Assembly (NCBI GenBank): GCA_965224415.1
Contig: CBDCZB010000003.1
Span: forward strand, 62,001-126,000
DNA: 64,000 bases
Origin: DAOUJI01 sp965224415
GTDB lineage: Bacteria > Chloroflexota > Dehalococcoidia > Lucifugimonadales > JAGWBF01
Reading direction: 5' to 3'
In this document: piece after piece, positions 17,306 through 25,764 of the stretch
Layout: every line of letters starts with the position of its first letter
Position numbering within the stretch: the first letter of the stretch is position 1
Notes under the pieces: model-generated
What the model was told of the DNA's origin: nothing
Seen by the model: the letters and a program-made list of their open reading frames with translations, nothing else
Databases searched by the model: none
Made by a program: the position numbers and the translations under genes

Positions 17306-19600
17306 TTGTTGGTCAGAAATGCGATAACATTGTGGGTGGTAGTGGCGATAGCGGCGGCAGCAATGGTAGCGACAGTGTTGCTCCCAGGCTCCACGGGCGC
17401 CAGCTCGCACACGGCCACCAGGTCCTTCTCCATGGATACGGTGCAACAGGGTGGTGAGGTTGACGTAACGATAAGCGGTCTTGGACTGGCCATCGGAGCC
17501 GGGCAGATCATGGAAACGCTGCCTGACGGTTTCAGCTATAAGGACGGGTCCGCAGCTGTTGCTGACGCTGACCCCGGCGATAAGGCTGCGGTTTCAGCTA
17601 GTGTGGACGGCCAGACAGTCGAGTTCAACCTGATTGCGTTGGACTCGATTAGCTACACCGTTGAAGTCGCCGATGACGCGGGGACGGGTGCGCAATCTTT
17701 CTCGGGCGTTCTGGAAACCCTGGCGGGAGAGACCGATATAGGAGGAGCTTCCGACGTAACGGTCGAGGCGCCTGTCGTAGTTGAAGATTTCGCCAGGTCC
17801 TTCTCCGCAACGTCGGTGCGACGGGGCGGTGAGGTTGACGTAACGATAAGCCGTCTTGGACTGGCGACCGGAGTCGGGCAGGTCATGGAAACGCTGCCCG
17901 ACGGTTTCAGCTACAAGGACGGTTCCGCAGCTGTCGCTGACGCCGACCCCGGCGATAAGGCCGCGGTTTCAGCTAGTGTGGACGGCCAGACAGTCGAGTT
18001 CAACCTGATTGCGTTGGACTCGATTAGCTACACCGTTGAAGTCGCCGATGACGCGGGGACGGGTGCGCAATCTTTCTCGGGCGTTCTGGAGACCCTGGCG
18101 GGAGAAACCGATATTGGAGGAACCTCCAGCATTGAGGTCCAGTCGGGTCTTGCGATAGGAGATGCTGTCCGGTCCTTCTCCACCGCGTCGGTGGACCGGG
18201 GCAGGCCAGCGGGCGTAACCATAAGCAGTCTCGGATTGGCCGCTGGATTTGGCGAGGTGGCTGAAACGCTGCCGGACGGGTTTAGCTACAAGGAAGGTTC
18301 CGCTGTTGTTGCTGACGCTGACCCCGGCGAGAAAGCCGCTGTTTCCGGTACCGTAGAGGGTCAGACGGTAACGTTTAACATGGTGGGGTTGGATTCATTC
18401 AGCTACACCGTTGAAGCCGCCAGCGACGCGACGCCTGGCGCTCGGACTTTCTTTGGAGTCCTGATGACCTTGGCGGGAGACACCGAAATTGGCGGGGACA
18501 CCGAGATATCGGTTCGGACTCGCCGTCCGTCGGTCAGTGTGCCTGTAGTCCCGGCACAGGCGCCGCCCAGGTTCTTCTTGGGAGAGAGCGCGAAGCTGGA
18601 AATCCGGGAGAACAGCGCTCTAGGGACTCCGGTGGGTGACCCGGTGCAGGCCCAGGACAACCGAAAACAGCCCGTCACCTACGGCATCATGGGAGACGCG
18701 CCATTCACGATTGATCCCGAAACCGGCCAGATCGCGGTGGGAACAGGCGCAGAGCTCGACTACGAGTCGGCCAGAAGGTCCTACACCTTCGACGTAACGG
18801 CCACCTCCGAAGGCGGGACTGGGTCCATAAACATCACGGTAGTAGTGACCAACGTGGACGAGGCCGGCAGGATAACTGTCTCGCCGGGAACGCCGGTTAT
18901 AGGCACAACCCTGACAGCCACGCTTACCGACCCTGACGGTGGAGTCAAGGACGTAGTATGGCAGTGGCAGCGGTCCCGCGACGGCGTGACATGGAACAAC
19001 ATAAGCGAAGCCACGTCGGACAGCTACACGGCGCGGGCAGCAGACGCAGGAATGCGGCTGCGGGCCATGGCGACCTACGCCGACGCGAGGCTCAGCGGAC
19101 TCAGCGTAAGCTCGTCCGGTACGGCAGCAGTGCCTGTGCCGCCGACACCGACGCCTCCGGCCACGGCGACGCCTCCGGCCACGGCGACGCCTCCGGCCAC
19201 GGCGACGCCTACGCCGACAGCGACGCCTCCGCCGCCGACACCGACAGCTACGGCAGTGCCGCCTACACCGACAGCAGTGCCGCCTACGGCTACGGCAGTG
19301 CCGCCGACAGCAGTGCCGCCGACAGCTACGGCAGTGCCGCCTCCGCAGCCCACGGCGACGTCTCGGCCGCTGCCGACGGCTACATCGGCGCCCACGGCGA
19401 CGCCCAGGCCTACGCCTGAGCCGGAACCCACGGCGGTGCCGCCGACGCCCACCATAGAGCCGACGGCTATGCCGGAGCCGCCGGAAGAGGACGGAGGATT
19501 CCCGATATGGGCCATCGTGCTGATAGTTGTCGCGGCCTTGGCAGCGGCAGGCGGAATCGCCTTCGTGGTCAGGCAGAGGATGCAGCAGCAGGAGCCATAG
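17306..19600 (+). CDS. Membrane-anchored surface protein: three beta repeats, cadherin-like module, Thr/Pro stalk
   Basis: 764 aa, TTG start preceded by AAGGAGGAGGG. A signal peptide (about 1-32) is followed by three repeats of about 115 residues (METLPDGFSYKDGSAAVAD, then FNLIALDSISYTVEVADD), a cadherin-like module (about 410-515), a DPDGGVKDVVWQWQRSRDG module like those in the preceding gene, a roughly 100-residue PTATPP-type stalk, one transmembrane helix (IWAIVLIVVAALAAAGGIA) and a short basic tail. Repeats 1 and 2 are nearly identical in DNA, which suggests recent homogenisation. It is probably co-transcribed with the upstream cadherin-like gene, ends at a clear terminator, and may form a cell-surface pair with it. 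Confidence 0.85.
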   Translation: MLVRNAITLWVVVAIAAAAMVATVLLPGSTGASSHTATRSFSMDTVQQGGEVDVTISGLGLAIGAGQIMETLPDGFSYKDGSAAVADADPGDKAAVSASVDGQTVEFNLIALDSISYTVEVADDAGTGAQSFSGVLETLAGETDIGGASDVTVEAPVVVEDFARSFSATSVRRGGEVDVTISRLGLATGVGQVMETLPDGFSYKDGSAAVADADPGDKAAVSASVDGQTVEFNLIALDSISYTVEVADDAGTGAQSFSGVLETLAGETDIGGTSSIEVQSGLAIGDAVRSFSTASVDRGRPAGVTISSLGLAAGFGEVAETLPDGFSYKEGSAVVADADPGEKAAVSGTVEGQTVTFNMVGLDSFSYTVEAASDATPGARTFFGVLMTLAGDTEIGGDTEISVRTRRPSVSVPVVPAQAPPRFFLGESAKLEIRENSALGTPVGDPVQAQDNRKQPVTYGIMGDAPFTIDPETGQIAVGTGAELDYESARRSYTFDVTATSEGGTGSINITVVVTNVDEAGRITVSPGTPVIGTTLTATLTDPDGGVKDVVWQWQRSRDGVTWNNISEATSDSYTARAADAGMRLRAMATYADARLSGLSVSSSGTAAVPVPPTPTPPATATPPATATPPATATPTPTATPPPPTPTATAVPPTPTAVPPTATAVPPTAVPPTATAVPPPQPTATSRPLPTATSAPTATPRPTPEPEPTAVPPTPTIEPTAMPEPPEEDGGFPIWAIVLIVVAALAAAGGIAFVVRQRMQQQEP

Positions 19601-19630
19601 CGGGGACGGAAAGCCTGAACGAATAATAAG

Positions 19631-19666
19631 ACCGGGGACCTGATTCAGGTCCCCGGTTCTTTTTTG
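19631..19666 (+). terminator. Rho-independent terminator
   Basis: Stem ACCGGGGACCTGA / TCAGGTCCCCGGT followed by TTCTTTTTTG, 30 bp after the surface-protein stop. Ends the two-gene surface operon. Confidence 0.93.
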
Positions 19667-19811
19667 TCCGAGACTGCTTCGGTGCACAGCCGGATCTTCG
19701 TCCACTGTGAACAGAGCTCCGGCGTACTCGTTCAAGGAATAGGGTCAGGGGGTCGGGTCAGCGTGGAAGCTTGTAGAGACTGGCCGTGGAGGTTCTTGAT
19801 GTTGGTCAGTT

Positions 19812-19888
19812 TGGTGGGCCCGGATAGACTCGAACTATCGACCTCAGTCTTATCAGGACTGCGCTCTAACCACCTGAGCTACGGGCCC
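19812..19888 (-). tRNA. tRNA-Ile (GAT)
   Basis: The minus strand folds as a complete cloverleaf: acceptor GGGCCCG/CGGGCCC, D-arm GCTC..GAGC, anticodon arm CAGTC-CTGATAA-GACTG (anticodon GAT), and a T-arm with GTTCGAGTC. Discriminator A and an encoded CCA are present. Total 77 nt. Confidence 0.96.
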
Positions 19889-20058
19889 CAAGGATGTTGA
19901 TTATAATCCCACAGGCACGGGCGGGCAAGGACGCCCGACGTCTCAGTGTCCGATGAAATCGCGTTCCGTTGGCGAGTGGGTTGCCTCGCCCATGCGGGAA
20001 GTATATCCTTGGGCGTGCATCGCCAACGCTGTGCGATGGACGGAGGCGACGGCGCCGG

Positions 20059-20562
20059 ATGGGCAAGGCCGACTTCAAATTCCACACGAAGGTCAGGGTA
20101 CGATGGGGCGAGTGCGACCGCCAGGGGATAGTCTATTACGGGGCCTACCTGGACTACCTGGAGACGGCCCAGGGCGCGTACTTTCGTAACCTGGGCTTTT
20201 CACTGTACAAGCTAGCAGAGACCGGCCACTTCGACACTGCGACGGTGAAGGTCACCATAGAGTACAAGGCCCCGGCCCGCGTTGAAGACCTGCTGGACGT
20301 CTACTTCCGCGTTGCCAGCTTCGGCTCCACTTCCTTGACGGCTCTCATGGAAATATACGGACACGGAACGGAAACGCTGCTTACCTCCGCGGAGGCGGTG
20401 TACGTCGGGTACGACGCCTCCATGGGCAAGAAGAAACCCGTCCCGGGCGACCTACGGGCCGTGGTCCAGGCATACGAAGACACGGGTGTGCCTCTGAACC
20501 TGGACGCGTTTCCTGAGCTGGCAAAGGCTAGGGTGGAGCCTGACGTTCCGTCGCCGGAGTAG
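20059..20562 (+). CDS. Acyl-CoA thioesterase, YbgC/4-hydroxybenzoyl-CoA thioesterase family
   Basis: 167 aa from ATG at 20059 (GGAGG 12 nt upstream; earlier in-frame ATGs only add low-complexity residues). It is a single hot-dog fold with the family signature RVRWGECDRQGIVYYGAYLDYLE: the Asp of CDRQG is the usual catalytic residue and the neighbouring YYGAYL region forms the helix. Substrates are typically acyl- or aryl-CoA thioesters. A nadE homologue follows 80 bp downstream behind its own promoter-like sequence. Confidence 0.88.
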   Translation: MGKADFKFHTKVRVRWGECDRQGIVYYGAYLDYLETAQGAYFRNLGFSLYKLAETGHFDTATVKVTIEYKAPARVEDLLDVYFRVASFGSTSLTALMEIYGHGTETLLTSAEAVYVGYDASMGKKKPVPGDLRAVVQAYEDTGVPLNLDAFPELAKARVEPDVPSPE

Positions 20563-20613
20563 CCGTCCTGCCGGCAGCAGCTTTCTTGGCGGGTAAGGGT
20601 TTTGGCCCCGGTG

Positions 20614-20622
20614 TGCTATACT
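20614..20622 (+). promoter_or_regulatory. Extended -10 promoter candidate for nadE
   Basis: TGCTATACT (TGn plus TATACT) lies 20 nt before the nadE start codon. No good -35 is visible at 17 nt, as expected for an extended -10 class. The same TGCTATACT word precedes the RNase PH gene. Confidence 0.5.
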
Positions 20623-20642
20623 CGTAGCTGAGGCGTCATGTA

Positions 20643-22388
20643 ATGGCTGATTTCAGGCTGGCGCTGGCCCAGATAAACCCCACCGTAGGCGACCTGGAAG
20701 GGAACACTTCCAGGATTCTCTCTGTCATGGAGGAGGCCCGGGCGTTGGGGGCCGATCTGGTTGCGTTTCCCGAGCTGGCCGTTACGGGCTATCCCCCGGA
20801 AGACCTTCTCCTCAGACCCAGCTTCATCAGAGACAACATAACGGCAATGGAGCGCATCGTCGCGTCCTCGGGAGACATGGCCGTGGTGGTGGGCTACGCC
20901 GACATGGACTCAGACATCTACAACGCTGCTGCCGTGGGCTACGGCGGGGAGCTTGTGGGCGTCTACCACAAGATTCACCTGCCCACCTACGGGGTATTCG
21001 ACGAGGACCGCTACTTCAAGAAAGGCTCCGCATGCCCCGTATACAACATCAACGGGGTTGGCGTGGGAGTGAACATTTGCGAGGACATCTGGAGTCCCAT
21101 GGGGCCAATGGTGGTCCAACGGGACGCCGGCGCCCAGGTCATCGTCAACATCAACGCCTCGCCCTTCCATGCGGGCAAGGCAGCCTTCAGGGAGCGGATG
21201 GTGGCCACACGCGCCCAGGACAACGGGGTCTATGTCGCTTACGTAAACACCGTTGGGGGCCAGGACGAACTGGTCTTCGACGGCGCAAGTCTGGTGTTCA
21301 ACCCCCAGGGAGAGCTGGTGGCGAGGGGCAAGCAATTCCAGGAGGACCTGCTCGTTGCAGACCTGGAGATGGACCAGCTCTTCTCGTACCGACTGCGCGG
21401 CCCCAGGCACAGGCAGGGGCTTCCCTATCTCTTCGACGAAATCGGCGAGCCCGAAATTGTGCATGTATCAGCCCGTACACCGCGCCCAAGGCCGCAGATT
21501 CCGTCCTGGAATGGCCGGAGACCCCTGGAACCGAGGGCAGAGGTCTACCAGGCGTTGCTTCTGGGCGTGCGGGACTATGTTAAAAAGAGCGGCTTTGAGA
21601 AGACGGTCATCGGACTATCGGGTGGGATCGATTCTTCCCTGACGGCATGCGTGGCTGTGGACGCCCTCGGCAAGGAGAACGTAGTCGGCGTGGGCATGCC
21701 CTCCCGCTATTCCAGCGAGGGGAGCCTGGCTGACGCCGCGGAGCTGGCTCGGCGGCTGGGCATCGAGTTCTGGGTTGTTCCCATAGAGCCAGCCCACGGC
21801 GCGTTTCAGGACATGCTGGAGCCGCACTTCAAGGGCACTGAACCCAACATGGCAGAGGAGAACGTTCAGGCCCGTATCCGGGGCAACATAATCATGTCCA
21901 TCTCCAACAAGTTCGGATGGCTGACCCTTACCACGGGCAACAAGAGCGAGATGGCCATGGGATACGCCACTCTGTACGGTGACATGGCGGGCGGGTTCGC
22001 AGTCATCAAGGACGTGCCCAAGACGTTGGTTTACACTCTGAGCCGGTGGCGCAACGAGAACGGCTCTCCCAGGAACGTCATCCCCGACGCAGCACTGGAG
22101 AAGCCCCCTAGCGCTGAGCTCCGGCCCGACCAGACGGACCAGGACAGCCTCCCGCCCTACGAGGTGTTGGACCCGGTGGTGGAAGCCTACGTGGAGGAGG
22201 ATCGCAGCTACCAGGAGATGGTGGACATGGGATTCGACCCTAACGTGGTCAGACAGGTCATAGCAGCCGTGGACCGGACAGAGTACAAGCGCCGCCAAGC
22301 TCCTCCGGGCGTCAAGATTACCCCCAGGGCCTTCGGGAAAGACCGTAGGTTGCCCATCGTCAACCGTTACCGGCCCATCCAAGGCTAG
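20643..22388 (+). CDS. nadE: Glutamine-dependent NAD+ synthetase
   Basis: 581 aa. The N-terminal CN-hydrolase glutaminase domain (about 1-270) carries the Glu-Lys-Cys triad: Glu45 (FPELAVTGY), Lys110 (VYHKIHLP), Cys146 (NICEDIW). The C-terminal amidotransferase/NAD synthase domain has the PP-loop GLSGGIDSS near 323 and TTGNKSEMAMGY. It converts nicotinate adenine dinucleotide to NAD+ using glutamine ammonia, the last step of NAD synthesis. Length matches the two-domain bacterial form. Confidence 0.96.
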   Translation: MADFRLALAQINPTVGDLEGNTSRILSVMEEARALGADLVAFPELAVTGYPPEDLLLRPSFIRDNITAMERIVASSGDMAVVVGYADMDSDIYNAAAVGYGGELVGVYHKIHLPTYGVFDEDRYFKKGSACPVYNINGVGVGVNICEDIWSPMGPMVVQRDAGAQVIVNINASPFHAGKAAFRERMVATRAQDNGVYVAYVNTVGGQDELVFDGASLVFNPQGELVARGKQFQEDLLVADLEMDQLFSYRLRGPRHRQGLPYLFDEIGEPEIVHVSARTPRPRPQIPSWNGRRPLEPRAEVYQALLLGVRDYVKKSGFEKTVIGLSGGIDSSLTACVAVDALGKENVVGVGMPSRYSSEGSLADAAELARRLGIEFWVVPIEPAHGAFQDMLEPHFKGTEPNMAEENVQARIRGNIIMSISNKFGWLTLTTGNKSEMAMGYATLYGDMAGGFAVIKDVPKTLVYTLSRWRNENGSPRNVIPDAALEKPPSAELRPDQTDQDSLPPYEVLDPVVEAYVEEDRSYQEMVDMGFDPNVVRQVIAAVDRTEYKRRQAPPGVKITPRAFGKDRRLPIVNRYRPIQG

Positions 22389-22407
22389 CAGCGCCGGTCA
22401 CGAGTCC

Positions 22408-23070
22408 CTAGAAGTCGTCGGTCTCGCCTTCCAGGACTGTTCCCTCAGCGGCCCGCTCAGGGCAGTCAGCGCCGGTGATGTTGCAGAAGCGGCATTCGTC
22501 CGGGCTTGGGGTCTTTCTCGCGGGAGTATCGGCCCCGACCCTTCTTATCAGGCCGCCCAGGTTGGCGACGAAGGCTTCGTCCACCGATTCAGCAGGCACC
22601 GGGACTTCGTGGTCCGCATAGACTAGCTTGCCCTCGAACTCTACGCCCACGTGCGGCCCCGGGGCTCTCGCCACGGCGTACATGTATGTGAGCAGCTGGA
22701 TGTGGTGGGAGGGTCTTGGGACCCCGGTCTTGACCTCTATGATTATCCCCTCGCCGCCTCGCCGGGCAACGAGGTCAGGCCTGCCGCCCAGGGTTATCGA
22801 CGTGGACCTACCTTTCAGAGTAAAGCTGTTCTGGCTCTCGGTGAAAACGGAGTAGCCTTCCTCTTCGAGCTGCTCGCGCACGTCGGCAACCATTGCCGTA
22901 TGCTCGATGCGTGAGGGAGTCCAGTCGATGGAGTCCGGGACTTTGTCCCAGCTGAAGCTCTCGTGCTGGGCCTTGAACCACGCGGCCCATTCGCAAGAGG
23001 CGTCTCCAACCAGCAGCTTGGTCAGCCAGGTCACCCAAACGTAGGGGCCGCTCTGCCTCAACTGCGCCAT
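22408..23070 (-). CDS. Cas4/RecB-like PD-(D/E)XK nuclease with four-Cys (Fe-S) pattern
   Basis: 220 aa. Nuclease core: His57, Asp99 (GGRPDLVARR), Glu112-Val-Lys114 (IIIEVKTG) and the RecB-type QLLTY (Gln125). Cysteines at 26 and at 193, 196 and 203 (CRFCNITGADC) have the one-plus-three spacing used by Cas4, AddB and Dna2 to bind a 4Fe-4S cluster. It probably cuts or trims single-stranded DNA ends. No cas1/cas2 or CRISPR array occurs in the window, so this is a solo protein. It converges on nadE and lies 13 bp after an SMP-30 gene on the same strand. Confidence 0.8.
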   Translation of the reverse strand: MAQLRQSGPYVWVTWLTKLLVGDASCEWAAWFKAQHESFSWDKVPDSIDWTPSRIEHTAMVADVREQLEEEGYSVFTESQNSFTLKGRSTSITLGGRPDLVARRGGEGIIIEVKTGVPRPSHHIQLLTYMYAVARAPGPHVGVEFEGKLVYADHEVPVPAESVDEAFVANLGGLIRRVGADTPARKTPSPDECRFCNITGADCPERAAEGTVLEGETDDF

Positions 23071-23083
23071 GCATCGGCTCCTT

Positions 23084-23980
23084 CTACGTCTTGGGGAAGG
23101 TGAACCCCTTGGCCTTGGTCTCGATGCGGAAAAGCGAATCGATGGTCGTGACGAAGAGGGTCGAGAGACCCTCTCCGCCGAAAGCGCAGTTGGTGGTCTG
23201 CCTCGACCCGGTCAGAATCGTGCCCAGGTGTTCCCCAGACGGAGTAATTATCCAGACTCCTCCGGGACCTGTGCAGTAGAGGTTTCCTTCCACGTCAACA
23301 GCCATGCCGTCGGGTACGCCGGGCAACTCGCTGTCGAACCGTAAGAAGATTCTTTCCGTATGCCGCTCCAGGACCCCGGTCTCGTGGAGGTCAAACGCCC
23401 GAATGTGTTGGCGTTGGGAGTCGTCGATGTACAGGACGCTTTCGTCGGGAGAGAAGGCCAGACCGTTGGGGTACACGAAGTCGTCGGCCAGCAGGAAGTG
23501 GGAACCCAGGTCGGGTGAGACCCAGAAAACAGACGAGTGATGCTGTTGCCGTTGGGCGAGAGGCATTCCCCGACCAGGGTCTGTGAAGTATATGGAGCCG
23601 TCGGAGCGCGCGGCCACGTCGTTGGGGCGGTTGAGGGCCAGCCCGTTGTGCTGGTTCATGACCACCGTGATGTCTCCTGCGGGTTCCAGGCGGGTGACCC
23701 GGCGGGCGCCGCTCTCACATGACAGCAGACGTCCGTGAATGTCCTTTGTCATCCCGTTGGTCTCGTTGGTGGGACTGCGGACCTCCGCCACGCTGCCCGC
23801 ACCCTCGTCGGGAGTCCACGTCAGCCTGCGGTTGCCCCGCATGTCGCTGAAGAGCAGGCAGCCGTCTTCGGGGAGCCACAGCGGGCCCTCGGTTACGTTG
23901 TAGCCTGTGCTCAGCAACTCCAGATCAGCGTCCAGGTCCAGTATCCGGTCCAACCCTGACGACGTTCGTTCAACTGCCAT
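23084..23980 (-). CDS. SMP-30/gluconolactonase/LRE-family protein
   Basis: 298 aa six-bladed propeller. Family phrases: TEGPLWLPEDGCLLFSDM, RPNDVAARSDGSIYFTDP, YPNGLAFSPDESVLYIDDS and DGMAVDVEGNLYCTGPGGV. The Glu, Asn and Asp residues in these strands are the usual metal ligands. Family members hydrolyse sugar lactones; the real substrate is unknown. Good match over the full length. Confidence 0.9.
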   Translation of the reverse strand: MAVERTSSGLDRILDLDADLELLSTGYNVTEGPLWLPEDGCLLFSDMRGNRRLTWTPDEGAGSVAEVRSPTNETNGMTKDIHGRLLSCESGARRVTRLEPAGDITVVMNQHNGLALNRPNDVAARSDGSIYFTDPGRGMPLAQRQQHHSSVFWVSPDLGSHFLLADDFVYPNGLAFSPDESVLYIDDSQRQHIRAFDLHETGVLERHTERIFLRFDSELPGVPDGMAVDVEGNLYCTGPGGVWIITPSGEHLGTILTGSRQTTNCAFGGEGLSTLFVTTIDSLFRIETKAKGFTFPKT

Positions 23981-24083
23981 TACGACTCCTATCCTTCTTG
24001 TTGTCTCAGGCCCTCATCGCCGTCTCTGGGCTCACAAACGAAGTGCAACACCTTATTGAGGGCGCCCGTCTCCCAAAGCCAAG

Positions 24084-25676
24084 CTAAGTCGCGGCGGTGT
24101 CCGGGTGGGACTGGATGAAGTTTGCAAAAGACTCTGAGTCTCCCCGGATGTATCTGATTTCATAGGTCTTTATGGTTGGGCCGCTAATGCGAATGCTGGC
24201 TCCCGTCACTGCTGACCTGTGGGTGACCTCCCCGATGTCCTTGTACTCGACCTGGATGACTTTCTCTGCCCCGTATCGTCTTTTTTCCACGCCAAGCAGC
24301 CGCTTCCCGGTCGCTGCGACTATGCCGTCGACAATCGGCGCTCCCGCCTCCCGTCGTTCGAGCCTGAAGGTCCCCGCTATCAGGCCCTCCGGCAATTCAT
24401 CCCCCTCGAGAAGGTCGTACAGTGCTTCCCGGCTTTCCTGATAGTCGTTCTCACTCCAAGACATGGGTTTGAGTTCGTTCCAGCGTCGGTCCAGCAGCAG
24501 CTGTCTCTCGTTCTGGGCCCTGGAGGCGGTTTCCTGGGCCGCTGGCGCTTGTTCCAATTCGCGTTGTGCTCTGGCGGCCTCCTGGATGCCTACGGTCTGC
24601 GGACTCTCGGGTGCGCCCTCTACGGGTCCGCGGACCGGAGCGACGCCAAGCAACTGGTTCTTCTGAGCATCGAACTCGCTTTGCGTAAGAATGCCTTTCT
24701 CCACGAGCCCCGCCAGCTTTTCAAGCTCATCGGCGACGGACAACGGGGGCATGCCCTGCCGGGTGGACCGCACATGAGCAAAGGCGGTTTCCTGAGCCGC
24801 TATGAAATGGGGATTCTCCTCCAGGGACGTTCTACCCATGCGAGCCAGAACGTAGTTTACGAAGGGATCTTCAACCCCATCCTCGAAGATGGATTCTATC
24901 TTATATGTCATGTGTAAGCCGATGATATGAACGGATTCTTCTTCATGTCGTATGTCCCTGATGTCCTTATAGTCTATTTGGGCGACGTCCTCCGTCCCAA
25001 ACATTCCCCTGTCGACGGCAAGCAATCGTTTGTTGGTCGCCACGACCACGCCGTCGATATAAAGGTCGTCCCCTGAGTCCGACCCTTCGGAGGTGAATAG
25101 TCCCGCAATCATGCACTCCGGCAGCTCATCATTGTCGAGGAGGTCGTGCAGAGCTTCCCGTTTTCTGCGGTGGGTATCGTCGTCCCACGAATCGGGTTTG
25201 ATGCGGTCCCAACTCTCATCAATCCTTTCGGTTCTTGACGACCTCTCGCTGGCGGACGGTTGGTCGATGTATCCCAGGACGCAGTTTATGAACGGCTGCT
25301 GAAGGTTATCCTCCCCGATGGTTGCGATCTTATATGTTCCCAAGGTTGGGCCGCTGACGATAACGTCGTTTTTATTATGGTAGATGTCTCTAATGTCCTT
25401 ATAGTCTATCTGATGGATCTGCTCCTTCCCCAACATTCCCCTGTCTACGGCGAGCACTCGTTTGTTGGTCGCCACGACTACCCCGTCAATCAAGATGAAC
25501 TCCCCGCCCTGGGTCCCCGTAAAGACCCCAGCTATCATGCGCTCCGGCAGTTCATCGTCATGGAGAAGGTCGTACAGCGCTTCCCGTTTTCTCCGGTGGG
25601 TTCCCTTGCCCCAGGACTTGGGCTTGATCCTGTCCCAACTCTCTTCAATCCTTTGTGCCTTCGTATTCATTGCCAT
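24084..25676 (-). CDS. Three-copy bacterial PH-like (YokE-type) protein with SHOCT motif
   Basis: 530 aa from ATG at 25676 (AAGGAAG upstream). An earlier in-frame ATG is rejected because it would translate a repeat hairpin and overlap the Nudix gene. Three homologous blocks (about 10-145, 150-285 and 415-530) share ESWDRIKPxSW, REALYDLL, DELPExxIAG, VVATNKRxLAVDRG and IDYKDIRDI, as in YokE-like PH domains. A SHOCT segment lies between blocks 2 and 3 (LEKLAGLVEKGILTQSEFD), followed by a Gln/Ala-rich helix. No membrane segment or catalytic motif is seen. Possibly an oligomerising or membrane-binding adaptor; function unknown. Confidence 0.8.
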   Translation of the reverse strand: MAMNTKAQRIEESWDRIKPKSWGKGTHRRKREALYDLLHDDELPERMIAGVFTGTQGGEFILIDGVVVATNKRVLAVDRGMLGKEQIHQIDYKDIRDIYHNKNDVIVSGPTLGTYKIATIGEDNLQQPFINCVLGYIDQPSASERSSRTERIDESWDRIKPDSWDDDTHRRKREALHDLLDNDELPECMIAGLFTSEGSDSGDDLYIDGVVVATNKRLLAVDRGMFGTEDVAQIDYKDIRDIRHEEESVHIIGLHMTYKIESIFEDGVEDPFVNYVLARMGRTSLEENPHFIAAQETAFAHVRSTRQGMPPLSVADELEKLAGLVEKGILTQSEFDAQKNQLLGVAPVRGPVEGAPESPQTVGIQEAARAQRELEQAPAAQETASRAQNERQLLLDRRWNELKPMSWSENDYQESREALYDLLEGDELPEGLIAGTFRLERREAGAPIVDGIVAATGKRLLGVEKRRYGAEKVIQVEYKDIGEVTHRSAVTGASIRISGPTIKTYEIRYIRGDSESFANFIQSHPDTAAT

Positions 25677-25712
25677 ACTCGTTGTCTTCCTTTTGTTGCC
25701 GCCGGGAGGTGG

Positions 25713-25732
25713 ATTCCCGCGAAAGCGGGAAT
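25713..25732. repeat. Perfect 8-bp hairpin with GAAA tetraloop
   Basis: ATTCCCGC-GAAA-GCGGGAAT. It has the same 8-4-8 architecture as the hairpins at 37479, 38929 and (imperfect) 58667, and lies between the Nudix stop and the PH-protein start. Confidence 0.8.
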
Positions 25733-25764
25733 TACGGGCTGGGAGCAGCGCCGTTGGGGCCCAT

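Noticed and set aside
18620..19735. 371-residue Arg-rich minus frame
   Set aside because: Product of the antisense of PTATPP codons; no start signal and no family.
19664..19900. Plus-strand frame covering the tRNA-Ile gene
   Set aside because: Its GPDRLELSTSVLSGLRSNHL part is the antisense of the tRNA, a familiar false protein.
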